NCBI RefSeq assembly: GCF_000305785.2
Contig: NC_018868.3
Span: 3,518,270 to 3,582,269 of the forward strand
Origin: Simiduia agarivorans SA1 = DSM 21679
GTDB lineage: Bacteria > Pseudomonadota > Gammaproteobacteria > Pseudomonadales > Cellvibrionaceae
Direction of reading: 5' to 3'
Length of the DNA stretch: 64,000 nucleotides
Of the stretch, positions 49,333 through 57,660 are shown one piece after another. The position numbers and the translations under genes are program-made. Within the stretch, counting starts at the first letter, position 1, and each line of letters opens with the position of its first letter. A model generated the notes under the pieces. The model ran no database searches. It worked only from the letters and a program-made list of their open reading frames with translations, and was not told the DNA's origin.

Positions 49333-49899
49333 TTAAACGCCCTGCTGCCACAGCACTTCCTGGCCACCATCGCGGCGCGCCACTGTGCGCGCGGCAACAA
49401 ACAGGAAATCCGACAGCCGGTTAATGTACGCCTGCAGCGTGGGCCGGGTGCCGGGCAGGGCTGATTGGGCATCGGCCGCCGACAGTGCCGCAATGGTGCG
49501 CTCGGCGCGCCGGCACACCGCCCGCGCCTGATGGGCGGCGGCGGCAGCTTTGGAGCCGCCGGGCAGAATAAAGTTCTTCAACATGGGCAGGTCGTCGTTC
49601 AGCTGATCCAGCCATTGTTCCAGTTCGGTGGCGTGCTCTTCTTTAATCAGGTGGTAATCCGGCAGGCACAACTCGCCGCCCAGATCAAACAGCCGGTGCT
49701 GGATGCGCGCGAGCCAGGGTTGCAGGGCGTCGTCGTTGGCAAGCTCCGCCACCAGTAAGCCCACCGCGCAATTGGTTTCATCCACATCGCCGATGGCCTG
49801 CATGCGCAAATCGTATTTGGCAATGCGCACGCCATCGCCCAGGCCGGTGGTGCCATCGTCGCCGGTGCGGGTGTAAATTTTTGATAATCGGTGGCCCAT
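49333..49899 (-). CDS. PduO-type cob(I)alamin adenosyltransferase
   Basis: A 188-residue ATP:cob(I)alamin adenosyltransferase. Signature pieces are YTRTGDDGTTGLGDG (ATP-binding, residues 8-22), the MQAIGDVDETNCAVGLL helix, and RAVCRRAERTIAAL, which carries the conserved R-R-A-E-R. It makes adenosylcobalamin, the cofactor of radical enzymes. No B12-dependent enzyme is visible in the window. Its place 17 bp after the Rieske gene in a biosynthetic operon is noteworthy and may be incidental. Confidence 0.93.
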   Translation of the reverse strand: MGHRLSKIYTRTGDDGTTGLGDGVRIAKYDLRMQAIGDVDETNCAVGLLVAELANDDALQPWLARIQHRLFDLGGELCLPDYHLIKEEHATELEQWLDQLNDDLPMLKNFILPGGSKAAAAAHQARAVCRRAERTIAALSAADAQSALPGTRPTLQAYINRLSDFLFVAARTVARRDGGQEVLWQQGV

Positions 49900-49916
49900 T
49901 TGGCGTCCTCTTTTTT

Positions 49917-50942
49917 CTACAGATAAAGTGTTGCCTGACGATTTACGATACCGCCATTGGATTGTTGTTCGAACAATGTGCGCAATGCGGGGCCCATCAG
50001 GTCGTGCCGCGCATCCAATGGTTTGCCGTGCATCAACGCGTCGGGGTGTTGCTCAAATGTGCGCCGGTTGTGCGTCACCGCTTCGGTGATCGCGATGTCC
50101 TGCTGCAACACCCGCCGGAACAGGGGCGTCAGCAACATTTGTTTTACGCGCGCGGGCAACAGGCCGCGGCGGGTACTGATACGCGCAAACAGCTGATGCC
50201 GTTCATTTTCAACGGGCGTGATCCACAGGTCGACCCGCAGGGTCAGGCGCTGTTGGGCATCATGATACTCAATCTGCGCAAGATTGGGCCACAAAAAGCG
50301 GCCCCAGCTGGCGCCCCGGCTGGGCTCAAATAAGCGCGACAGCCAGCCGTTCTGGGTTTGTTCATTCTGATACGCCACTTCAATCCCGCCGTCGATCGGG
50401 CGCAACAGCGCATCCACTTGCTGGCGTTGGGTATCGCGCCGCACCAGCCCGCGGTGGACAAAGTGGGTGTGAAACGCCTCCAGAAAATTTTCCGCGATAT
50501 CGAGCAGCGTGGCGTCGACCGTAGACTGCATAAAAAATTGGTCGACCCCGTTGGATTCATCTGGCAAGTTGAGTGGGGCACCGGCCTCGGTCTGCACCCA
50601 AATCAGCCCGGCGGATTCAACGCACCCCAAGGCCCGCACCAGCGGCCTGCGGCTCAATGCGTGTGCATCCTGCATGCCCGGTATCCGGACACAGCGACCT
50701 TGCCCATCGAAGGTCCAGCCGTGATAGGGGCATTGAATCTGCCCTTGCGTGCATTGCCCCTGACTCAGGGGCGCCATCCGGTGTGGGCAGGCGTCGACCA
50801 GTGCTGCCGGTTTTAGTTCATTGGTGCGGAATATCACCAGGGGCAGCCCGTTCAGCTGACGGCGCATCGGGCGATCGGCGCTGAGCTCGCGCGCGACGGC
50901 CACCGGCCACCAGCATTGGGATCCATCGGGAAAAGCTGTCAT
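49917..50942 (-). CDS. Rieske-type aromatic-ring-hydroxylating oxygenase alpha subunit
   Basis: A 341-residue Rieske non-heme iron oxygenase. The Rieske ligands are Cys52-x-His54 (ACPHRMAPLSQG) and Cys71-x2-His74 (CPYHGWTFDG). The mononuclear iron site is suggested by AENFLEAFHTHFVHRG (about 158-172). Size and sequence resemble the single-chain monooxygenases of the VanA / chlorophyllide a oxygenase type, which take electrons from a separate reductase not seen here. It overlaps the ATP-grasp gene by 4 bp, so it belongs to the same pathway and likely adds a hydroxyl or removes a methyl late in assembly. Confidence 0.9.
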   Translation of the reverse strand: MTAFPDGSQCWWPVAVARELSADRPMRRQLNGLPLVIFRTNELKPAALVDACPHRMAPLSQGQCTQGQIQCPYHGWTFDGQGRCVRIPGMQDAHALSRRPLVRALGCVESAGLIWVQTEAGAPLNLPDESNGVDQFFMQSTVDATLLDIAENFLEAFHTHFVHRGLVRRDTQRQQVDALLRPIDGGIEVAYQNEQTQNGWLSRLFEPSRGASWGRFLWPNLAQIEYHDAQQRLTLRVDLWITPVENERHQLFARISTRRGLLPARVKQMLLTPLFRRVLQQDIAITEAVTHNRRTFEQHPDALMHGKPLDARHDLMGPALRTLFEQQSNGGIVNRQATLYL

Positions 50943-53209
50943 AGTTTCAATAGCTTCATGAGAGGAACGCCCAGGGTTTTCAGCAACAGGGAAAGTATTG
51001 TCCAGGCCAGTCGGCGATGCAGCGGCAAATGCCGGATATACACCAGCGAGTATTCAATGGCGGGCTCGCCGCCCCGCAAGCGTTTAAAGCCCGCGGCACC
51101 GGAACTGAAATTCAACAGCAGGCGTTGTTGCAATGCCCGGGCGATACACAGGTGAGTGAGTTGACGGTATAAACCCAGACTTTGGGGAAGCGAAGTATCG
51201 TAGCCGACAATCGGCGCGGTCAGCGTATCGCCCAGGGCAAAAAAGCCCACCACACCCATCAGCTGCGTATCGGGCGCGCGTAACCCTATCAATTCGAGCC
51301 AGCCATCGCGGTGGCCGGCGGCGAGCCATTGCGCCGTATATTGTGGATTCAGCGGCGAGTATTTTTCCAGATACAGTTGGTTGTAGAGCGATTCCGCACG
51401 CACAAAATCCGCGTCGGTAAAGTCGGCGCCGGGCACTTGGGTCAACCCGGATGTTTCGAACAGTTTGCGATCAATTTTATTGTTGTGTCGCTGTGCAATG
51501 CGCTGAGCACCGTCAGGGTTGCGCGCATCAAACAGATACACCTGCCGGCTCGGCACTGTGATAAAACCGAGCCTTCGCAGATTGCTGATCAGGCTGGCAT
51601 TGCTTGTGTGATTCAACGAACGGAACCCGACGGCATTGTCCGGGTTGGCGTGCAGGCATTCAGCCAGCGCCGTCTGGATTTCCTGCTGGGAAAAATGCTG
51701 CGGGTAGAGGTTGGTGGATAACAGCCAGTTGTTGATGTGGGTCACATCATCCAGACGCGCTTTGCCGAGCAATGTGCCGATTATCGCTATCAGTTTTTGC
51801 AGGCCATGGCCCAGCCAGGCGGGCCGTATCAGGTAACACTCGTAGCGGGCGTAATCAATGTAAGTGGCCATGGGTGATACCACATAGCAATTGTCTGGCT
51901 CGCCATGATTGATTGAGCAGGGCACCGGGTAGCCCCCCAGCGTCACCTGCGTGAGCTGGGTCCTGAGGTTTCTGATGGTCTGATTCTGCCGGCTTGCCAG
52001 CAGGCGAACATAGGCGTGCGTTTTTGCGGTAAGTCGTTGTCGCTCCGGACCGAGACTGCACGCAGGCAAGTCATTGCCATCCCATTCGATATCCCGGGTA
52101 GCGGCCGCCAATAATCCGGTGCGGTGTCGTAGGGCCCGCCATAAAATTTCTGTAAAAGGTAGCAGCTGCAGCCAACCGGGCCGACGATCATGGGCCAGCC
52201 ACAGCACGTCGTCGGCGCGCACGATGTCGCGCCAGAAAGTCCGCGAAAAATAATGCGGCAAGCCGAAACTCAACATGGCCAGAATAACCATGAGAGGCTG
52301 GCTGGGCGGTTCGGCTTTTTCCTGCGTCCGGGTCAGCACGTGTGTTAACGAGGGGCAGTTGGCCAGCAGGTGAATGCCGCTGGTGGCCCGGGGGTTACAT
52401 TCGAGCAACCAGAATTTGCCGTCGGCTGCGCGAATGAAATCAAAACCCACCTGGCCGGTATAACTGGTGGTTTGCCCGAACTCGGCGAGAAAGGCGGTGA
52501 TGTCCGGGAAATCATGCGGTTCAAAATACATGCCCGAGCCTTGCCCGGCACGATAGCGGGGTTGGTACACGCAGTGCGCCAGTAATTTGCCGTCGCGCAG
52601 CAGGCTGTAGGAGCAGTATTCGGTACCGGCCACGAACCGTTGGGCGATCCACGGATTGTGCGCATCATGGGCAAGATGGTTTAAGGCGTCGGCCTTGGGT
52701 TTGATTAAGGTGCGATTGGCGAAGCGTGAATAGGCGGGTTTGAACACCCATTGCTCAGGCGTCTGACGCAGGGCGTCCGGTATTGGGCGCCCGTGCAGAA
52801 CCCGGGTTTCCGGTGTGCGGATGGACCAGCGTTGACTCAATTCCGCAAACCGGCCCTTGTGGTGCAGTTGCTGCATCAGCTCAAAATCGGCGCACAAAAA
52901 TTCGGTTTCCGTACGCAGCCACGGTTTGCAGTGGCTCAGATAAAACGCTTCTTCGCAGGTGGGTATGACCCACTGGATCTGATGCTGGGTTAAGAACTCA
53001 TTCAGCGTGTTTGCCCAAGCCGCGAGCTGGGTGCGCGGTGGCGGTAAGTGAAGAAACCCCTGGCTGTAACGGCTGAAGCGCGCAAGCGGAAATGCCAGCG
53101 AGTCTGCCAGCCACACCTGATAGCCTTCGCGGCCAAGACGTCGCACCCACTCCAGCGCTGCGGGCGCGCGTGCACCCAGCACCAGGATTTTGTCAGGCGC
53201 CGTTTGCAT
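50939..53209 (-). CDS. ATP-grasp ligase fused to a FemAB/GNAT-like acyltransferase
   Basis: A 756-residue two-domain protein. Residues 1-320 form an ATP-grasp ligase: an N-terminal Rossmann-like part (ILVLGARAPAALEWVRRLGREGYQVWLAD), ATP-binding loops and the metal-binding FWLLECNPRATSGIHLLA. After a linker with a WxxDI-type segment, residues about 470-725 resemble FemX/GNAT transferases, with DSGAAGFK-type FSSGAAGFKRLRGGEPAIEYSLVY at the end. ATP-grasp enzymes activate acids as acyl phosphates for amide formation, and FemX-like domains transfer aminoacyl groups from tRNA. The combination implies peptide-like tailoring. It overlaps the adenylating gene by 17 bp. Confidence 0.78.
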   Translation of the reverse strand: MQTAPDKILVLGARAPAALEWVRRLGREGYQVWLADSLAFPLARFSRYSQGFLHLPPPRTQLAAWANTLNEFLTQHQIQWVIPTCEEAFYLSHCKPWLRTETEFLCADFELMQQLHHKGRFAELSQRWSIRTPETRVLHGRPIPDALRQTPEQWVFKPAYSRFANRTLIKPKADALNHLAHDAHNPWIAQRFVAGTEYCSYSLLRDGKLLAHCVYQPRYRAGQGSGMYFEPHDFPDITAFLAEFGQTTSYTGQVGFDFIRAADGKFWLLECNPRATSGIHLLANCPSLTHVLTRTQEKAEPPSQPLMVILAMLSFGLPHYFSRTFWRDIVRADDVLWLAHDRRPGWLQLLPFTEILWRALRHRTGLLAAATRDIEWDGNDLPACSLGPERQRLTAKTHAYVRLLASRQNQTIRNLRTQLTQVTLGGYPVPCSINHGEPDNCYVVSPMATYIDYARYECYLIRPAWLGHGLQKLIAIIGTLLGKARLDDVTHINNWLLSTNLYPQHFSQQEIQTALAECLHANPDNAVGFRSLNHTSNASLISNLRRLGFITVPSRQVYLFDARNPDGAQRIAQRHNNKIDRKLFETSGLTQVPGADFTDADFVRAESLYNQLYLEKYSPLNPQYTAQWLAAGHRDGWLELIGLRAPDTQLMGVVGFFALGDTLTAPIVGYDTSLPQSLGLYRQLTHLCIARALQQRLLLNFSSGAAGFKRLRGGEPAIEYSLVYIRHLPLHRRLAWTILSLLLKTLGVPLMKLLKL

Positions 53210-54551
53210 GATGGCCTCGGAACAGAAGGCGACGGACTTTGTCCCCGGGTTTGCCAGCGGTCCAGATTTGGAGAGTGAGCGATGGCGCTTCGAGCGCGTG
53301 AGTCCGGAACAGGATCTGCAGGTGTGCCGCCAGCGCTGGAAAGTGTTGCTGATCGGATTCGGTTAATTGTATCAGCCAGCGATCCAGTTCTTGAATAATC
53401 CGGTAATCCTGTAACGGCGGGTTGAACGCCAGCAGATGTTGTCGCACGGTATCCGGGAACAGCGGCTTAATGGTTCCGTGCTCTCGGCATGTGGCGTAAA
53501 GCACTTCGTCCGCGCGCCCCTCAATGCCGGCGATGGTGGATTCGGCGCGCCCACAGCTGCAGGGTGTGGCGCGGGCGAGTAAAATATCATCTAACCGATA
53601 GCGCACAATGGCCTGACTTTCCCGTGAAAAATCGGTGATGACTGGGTGGAATCGGGTTTTTTCTTCATCAATCCATTGGCGTTCTATTATCAGGTGGGTT
53701 TCGTTTAGATGCAGGCCGCCGGCTTCGCAGCTGTAACCCAAAAATCCTTCCGTTGCCTGGTAGATCTGTCTCAGGCTGGCTGCCGGAAAAACCTTGCTGA
53801 TCAGCGCGCGGACGTTTTCATCCAGCACTTCGGCCACACTGACAATGTCGGTGGGTGCAATGCTCAGTTTGCCCTGTTGTTGCCATTCACACAGTTGGTG
53901 CAGAACGGAGGCTGGTGCGACCACCACCTGCGGGCTGAACTCATCGAGGTTGGCGCATTGATCCCACAAGGGTTTGGTTAAATCGAAGAAGCGGAAATCA
54001 ATGCGGCGGGTGTTGAGCGTTTGGTAAAGGTTGCTGTCGGCCCGGAGAAAAAAGGCAATGCGCAGCGGTGCGCGCCAGAAAAAAAGTATCTGTAGTAAAA
54101 GCTGCGCGGGCAATAACTTCGCTAATAAAATCCCGGCCCAGCGCGCCTGTTCATGTTCACTGACAAGAAATACCCCGGGCCTGCCGCTGGTGCCACTGGA
54201 AAGGCCCACGCTGAGCTCGCCGATTCCCGGCGTGAAATCCCGTGTGGCTTCGGCTTGTTGTGCAACGCTGAGCGCGTGTTGGATATTAATGGCGGCAATA
54301 TTGTATTGATCGAACTGCGCCAGCAGGGTGTTCTTATCGGATGTGGGCAGGCTCGCCAGCATGGTGGCTATCGACACGTTTCGCTCAGGTTCGGGGGTGT
54401 CGCGAAAGGCGCCGTATCGGCCAATTTTTCTGATGAACCGTGTTAACTGCCGTTGCTGTCGACGCGCCAGGGCTTGCGGGTTTAAATGCCGGAGCCACCA
54501 GCGCGTGTAGACAAAATGCCACAGCAGCCGCAACTTGTTGCCGATGGTCAT
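53193..54551 (-). CDS. Adenylate-forming enzyme, coenzyme F390 synthetase-related
   Basis: A 452-residue member of the phenylacetate-CoA-ligase/F390 synthetase-related clade. The P-loop GLSSGTSGRPGVFLVSEHE (116-134) replaces the usual TSGTTG-PKG, and IYQATEGFLGYSCEAGGLHLNETHL, VRYRLDDILLARA and GRAESTIAGIEGRADEVLY follow. It would activate an acid as the adenylate or CoA/ACP thioester. Its stop-start junction with the MBL gene is TAAATG with no gap. In bacteria of this type the gene is often found next to a FabH-like gene (recalled, not checked). The substrate is unknown. Confidence 0.82.
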   Translation of the reverse strand: MTIGNKLRLLWHFVYTRWWLRHLNPQALARRQQRQLTRFIRKIGRYGAFRDTPEPERNVSIATMLASLPTSDKNTLLAQFDQYNIAAINIQHALSVAQQAEATRDFTPGIGELSVGLSSGTSGRPGVFLVSEHEQARWAGILLAKLLPAQLLLQILFFWRAPLRIAFFLRADSNLYQTLNTRRIDFRFFDLTKPLWDQCANLDEFSPQVVVAPASVLHQLCEWQQQGKLSIAPTDIVSVAEVLDENVRALISKVFPAASLRQIYQATEGFLGYSCEAGGLHLNETHLIIERQWIDEEKTRFHPVITDFSRESQAIVRYRLDDILLARATPCSCGRAESTIAGIEGRADEVLYATCREHGTIKPLFPDTVRQHLLAFNPPLQDYRIIQELDRWLIQLTESDQQHFPALAAHLQILFRTHALEAPSLTLQIWTAGKPGDKVRRLLFRGHHANGA

Positions 54552-55394
54552 TTAATGCTTTCCATGGAATTTCCGGAACGCATCCGGGCAGTGGGACGGC
54601 AGAATCGACAGCTCGGGTTCGCGCCGGCTGAGTGTCGATAGATTTGTGAATGTGTGTTTGTAGCGCCGCCAGTTCGCGGTAAAAAATCCCACCAGGGGTG
54701 AAGGCAGTGCGCCCCGTTGACAGGCGGGCAGTGACCAGCAGGCATCGGCACAAAGGAGCACCGGGCCTTGTTGGCTGTGCGGAAGTAACAAGCCCAGCTG
54801 ACCGGCACTGTGGCCGGACAGATCAATCAGCAGCAAGCTGCCATCGCCCGCCATGTCCCAGCCGCGATCAAACGGCGCCATCCAGCCGGGCAGGTCCAAG
54901 GGTGCGAAGGTGTCTGCGTATTGCACGCGAGGCCAGAAATCCGTAGGTAGCAGGCCGGGTAAAATGCCTTGCGTCGTCGCACGCCAACGGCCCAGGGATT
55001 GCAAATGCATGCAGTCGGCACGGCTCGCAATAAAACGGGCCTTCGGAAAGTCTTTCAGACCTGCCACGTGGTCGCCGTGAAAATGCGAAATAATCACGCC
55101 CGCAATCTGCGCCGGTAAAATGTGTCGTTGCTGCAATTGGACACACAGTTGTTCATCGTGCGGCAAGTGGATCGGCAGCAATTGTTTGTACAGCTTTTCC
55201 GGATAGCGCGCGCAGGCAGAATCAAAATGGTTGGCGTAGCCGGTATCGAACAGCAGGTGGCCCAGCGTCGGGTGACTGATCAGCGCGCAATAGGATGGAA
55301 ACTCGGTCGATTGACAGGCCGCATCCCGGACCGCCATGCAGGCGAGGTGGTTGCAATGGCCGACTTTGAGAAAATCCACGGATACTGTGTTCAT
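54552..55394 (-). CDS. MBL-fold hydrolase, AHL-lactonase-like
   Basis: 280 residues from ATG 55394-55392, which overlaps the SDR stop by 4 bp; a longer start would overlap far into that gene. The metal-binding motif SHFHGDHVAGL gives His104, His106, Asp108, His109, with later ligands in DLSGHSAGQLGL and LLCADACW. This resembles AiiA/AttM lactonases and related thioester or lactone hydrolases. In the operon it follows a reductase and precedes an acid-activating enzyme, so it could cleave a lactone or release an acid. It is one of the core genes shared by this type of cluster. Confidence 0.85.
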   Translation of the reverse strand: MNTVSVDFLKVGHCNHLACMAVRDAACQSTEFPSYCALISHPTLGHLLFDTGYANHFDSACARYPEKLYKQLLPIHLPHDEQLCVQLQQRHILPAQIAGVIISHFHGDHVAGLKDFPKARFIASRADCMHLQSLGRWRATTQGILPGLLPTDFWPRVQYADTFAPLDLPGWMAPFDRGWDMAGDGSLLLIDLSGHSAGQLGLLLPHSQQGPVLLCADACWSLPACQRGALPSPLVGFFTANWRRYKHTFTNLSTLSRREPELSILPSHCPDAFRKFHGKH

Positions 55395-56389
55395 CGCAAT
55401 TGATCCCGATACCAGGTGGCGTAGCGGGCAATGCCCTCGTGTAAACTCACCCGCGGCTGATAATTCAGGTCGGCGCGGATGCGGTCCAGGCACAGGGTCT
55501 GGCTGAAGGCCATCACGCCCGCACTGTAACGGGTGAGCAGTGGCTCCTTATCGGGCGTCAGCTTGCCCAATCCCTCCAGACAACAGGCGATACCATACAG
55601 CACGGGCCAGGGCAGATTGCGCTTGCGCACGGTCAGATCAAACTGTGTGCTGATTTCGTTCAACAAATCGCTGATACAGATTGGTTGGCCATTGGACAGG
55701 TTGTAGGTGACCGAGCGGGCGGGCAATGGTTGGTGCAAGGCGAGCAGTACGGCATCCACCAGGTTGTCGATGTAAGTCAGGTCCACCAGCGCACGGCCCT
55801 GTCGGGGCGTGGGTACCGCGCTTTTTTCGATGACCCGCAGCAGTCGGGGCATCAGCGTGTTATCCCAGGGGCCGAAGATCGCCCGCGGCCTGAATAACAC
55901 GGTATTGGGTATCCGGCTTTCGCGTATCCGGGCTTCTGCCAGCGCCTTGGTGGCGGCGTAATGATTGACCGGGGGCGGTAGCACGGAATCTTCATCAATG
56001 TTCAGGCAATCGGCAAAGCGGAAATACAGGCTCGGGGTAGAAATGTGAATCAGGCGCTGTACGCCCTGCGATTCACAAGCGCTCACCACCTGTTCGGTAC
56101 TTTCGACATTGGCGCTGTAGAAATCGTGGTAGCGTCCCCACGGCGAAGATAATCCTGCGGTGTGAACCACCGCCTGATGGCCTTGGCTGGCCTGGTGAAT
56201 CTGTTTGCCCGCTTCGGGCGAGGCGTGATCAATGGCCAGCCATGTGACGTTGCCGGGCGAGTGTGCCAGTACCTGCTGTGCCGCACGTTCGTTGCGGCCG
56301 GTAAAGGTCACCTGGTGCCCCTCTGCGCTCAGTCGCCAGACAATGTGGCGGCCCACAAAGCCGGTTCCGCCCGTCACCAGTATGTTCAT
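55391..56389 (-). CDS. NAD(P)-dependent 3-beta-HSD-like reductase, OleD-like
   Basis: A 332-residue extended SDR. The cofactor motif is VTGGTGFVGRHI (residues 5-16) and the catalytic pair is Tyr144/Lys148 in HYAATKALAEARI. LLFRPRAIFGPWDNTLMPRLL and the downstream GRALVDLTYIDNLVDAVLLAL match OleD and related 3-beta-hydroxysteroid-dehydrogenase proteins. OleD reduces the 2-alkyl-3-keto acid made by OleA. Its start shares one base with the FabH-like stop, consistent with immediate use of that enzyme's product. This fits a beta-keto reduction step, although the exact substrate is unknown. Confidence 0.85.
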   Translation of the reverse strand: MNILVTGGTGFVGRHIVWRLSAEGHQVTFTGRNERAAQQVLAHSPGNVTWLAIDHASPEAGKQIHQASQGHQAVVHTAGLSSPWGRYHDFYSANVESTEQVVSACESQGVQRLIHISTPSLYFRFADCLNIDEDSVLPPPVNHYAATKALAEARIRESRIPNTVLFRPRAIFGPWDNTLMPRLLRVIEKSAVPTPRQGRALVDLTYIDNLVDAVLLALHQPLPARSVTYNLSNGQPICISDLLNEISTQFDLTVRKRNLPWPVLYGIACCLEGLGKLTPDKEPLLTRYSAGVMAFSQTLCLDRIRADLNYQPRVSLHEGIARYATWYRDQLR

Positions 56390-57393
56390 CAGTACTCCAG
56401 AATCGCGCCGCCAATGGACAGCCCGGCACCGGTACCAATGAGCAGCAGTTTATGCCCCCGTTGTATCCGGCCGTCGTGGATGGCGATGGCCAGTGCGGTT
56501 GGCAGCGACGCGGCCACCTGGTTGCCATGCCCGGCAAAAATGTTAATCACTTTATCGGAGGGGATGCCGAGCCGTCGCTCCAAATGGGACAGTGCCAGAT
56601 GGCTCGCCTGATGGGGTACCACCCAATCGATTTCGGCCAGCGATAATTGCGCGAGGTCGAGCAGCTCGTCGATAAAACCGGGAATTTTTTCGGCGGCAAG
56701 GCGGAATACCTTTTTTCCGTCCATTTTGAATCGGGTCAGCGGTGCGAACGGCTGATGGATTCTGCTCGGATGAAAACGGGAACCGCCCGCGGGTATTTCG
56801 CAAAAGTGCGCGCCTTCTGCATAGGTGGTTAACTGCGAAGCCAGTATCCGGCTTTGCTCGGTTTTCTGGCTGTCGCCGCCGATCACCACGGCCGCCGCAC
56901 CATCGCCAAAGATGGCGCTTTCTTCCAGCTGGTCCCAATTGAGGCCACAAGACGCCACGTCCGCTGCCACCAGCACAATGCGTCGGTAGCGACCGGCGGC
57001 CAACGGCCAGCGTAAATTATCGAGCGCGGCCAAAAAACTCAGGCAGCTGGCATTGATGTCAAAGGCCGGCATGGGCGGGCCCTTGAGTTCGTGCAGAATC
57101 AGCGCGGCATTGCTGGGTAAACCCTGATCCATGGTGCCGGAGGTGGCCACCAGGGCGTCGATCTGATCCAGCCGGAGCCCGGCATTGGCGAGTGCCCCTT
57201 CAACGGCTTGCGCCGCCATTGTCGCCGCCGTAAGTTCGGCTGGACAAAAATAGCGCTGAGTCACACCGCTGACCTGTGCAATCCGGCCCGCAGGCAGATT
57301 CAGTTTTGCATCGAGAGCGAGGCTGCTGACCGGATCGCCGGGCAGTGCCCAGCTTGAGCCCAGAATTCTAAGAGGGTGAACGTGTTGTGGCAT
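56389..57393 (-). CDS. FabH-like beta-ketoacyl synthase III
   Basis: 334 residues from ATG 57393-57391 (MPQHVHPLRILGSSWALPG). It is a thiolase-fold condensing enzyme with the full FabH triad: Cys117 (DINASCLSF), His261 (VVPHQASHLALSH) and Asn291 (FAGHGNQVAAS). The activation region FKMDGKKVFRLA and GGILEY-type ending are also typical. It joins two acyl units, or an acyl-CoA and malonyl-ACP, to a beta-keto product. It is the first gene of the eight-gene leftward operon 57393-48706. Relatives include OleA and polyketide starter synthases, and house-keeping FabH is unlikely given this neighbourhood. Confidence 0.88.
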   Translation of the reverse strand: MPQHVHPLRILGSSWALPGDPVSSLALDAKLNLPAGRIAQVSGVTQRYFCPAELTAATMAAQAVEGALANAGLRLDQIDALVATSGTMDQGLPSNAALILHELKGPPMPAFDINASCLSFLAALDNLRWPLAAGRYRRIVLVAADVASCGLNWDQLEESAIFGDGAAAVVIGGDSQKTEQSRILASQLTTYAEGAHFCEIPAGGSRFHPSRIHQPFAPLTRFKMDGKKVFRLAAEKIPGFIDELLDLAQLSLAEIDWVVPHQASHLALSHLERRLGIPSDKVINIFAGHGNQVAASLPTALAIAIHDGRIQRGHKLLLIGTGAGLSIGGAILEY

Positions 57394-57582
57394 TACCAGG
57401 GCAAAACTCCAATAGTGAAAGAGAAGCTTGTCCAAACTGCCGACGAACTGCAAGGCTTATGTGGGACGCGGCGGGAAGTTGATAGGAAAGGCCCAAGCCG
57501 TCATTTCGTGTCGGCCAATTGCATAGCTGTGAAACGGTTTGTTGTCGGACGCGGATCAGCGAGAGGTGCCTATCAGGGGATG

Positions 57583-57617
57583 AAGAATGCCGCCAAGCTT
57601 CTGTTGGCGGCATTCTT
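57583..57617 (-). terminator. Long hairpin downstream of the M1 aminopeptidase gene
   Basis: A 13-bp perfect stem (AAGAATGCCGCCA with TGGCGGCATTCTT) and a 9-nt loop, 44 bp past the aminopeptidase stop. The minus-strand tail lacks a strong T-run. It probably separates this gene from the FabH-led operon. Confidence 0.6.
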
Positions 57618-57641
57618 GCTGTGTTGGACTTGAGTAAAGTC

Positions 57642-57659
57642 TTTCGTTGTCGAACGAAA
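57642..57659 (-). terminator. Short hairpin directly after the M1 aminopeptidase stop
   Basis: TTTCGTT/AACGAAA arms around GTCG, one base beyond the aminopeptidase stop on the minus strand. It may protect or help end the transcript together with the larger hairpin. Confidence 0.4.
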
Positions 57660-57660
57660 A

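Larger units (their letters stand above)
57394..57660. other. Intergenic region upstream of the FabH-led operon
   Basis: This 267-bp gap carries the leader of the eight-gene operon on its left and two hairpins on its right (57583-57617 and 57642-57659) that belong to the end of the aminopeptidase gene. I see no clear -35/-10 pair for the operon and no short gene. Confidence 0.4.
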
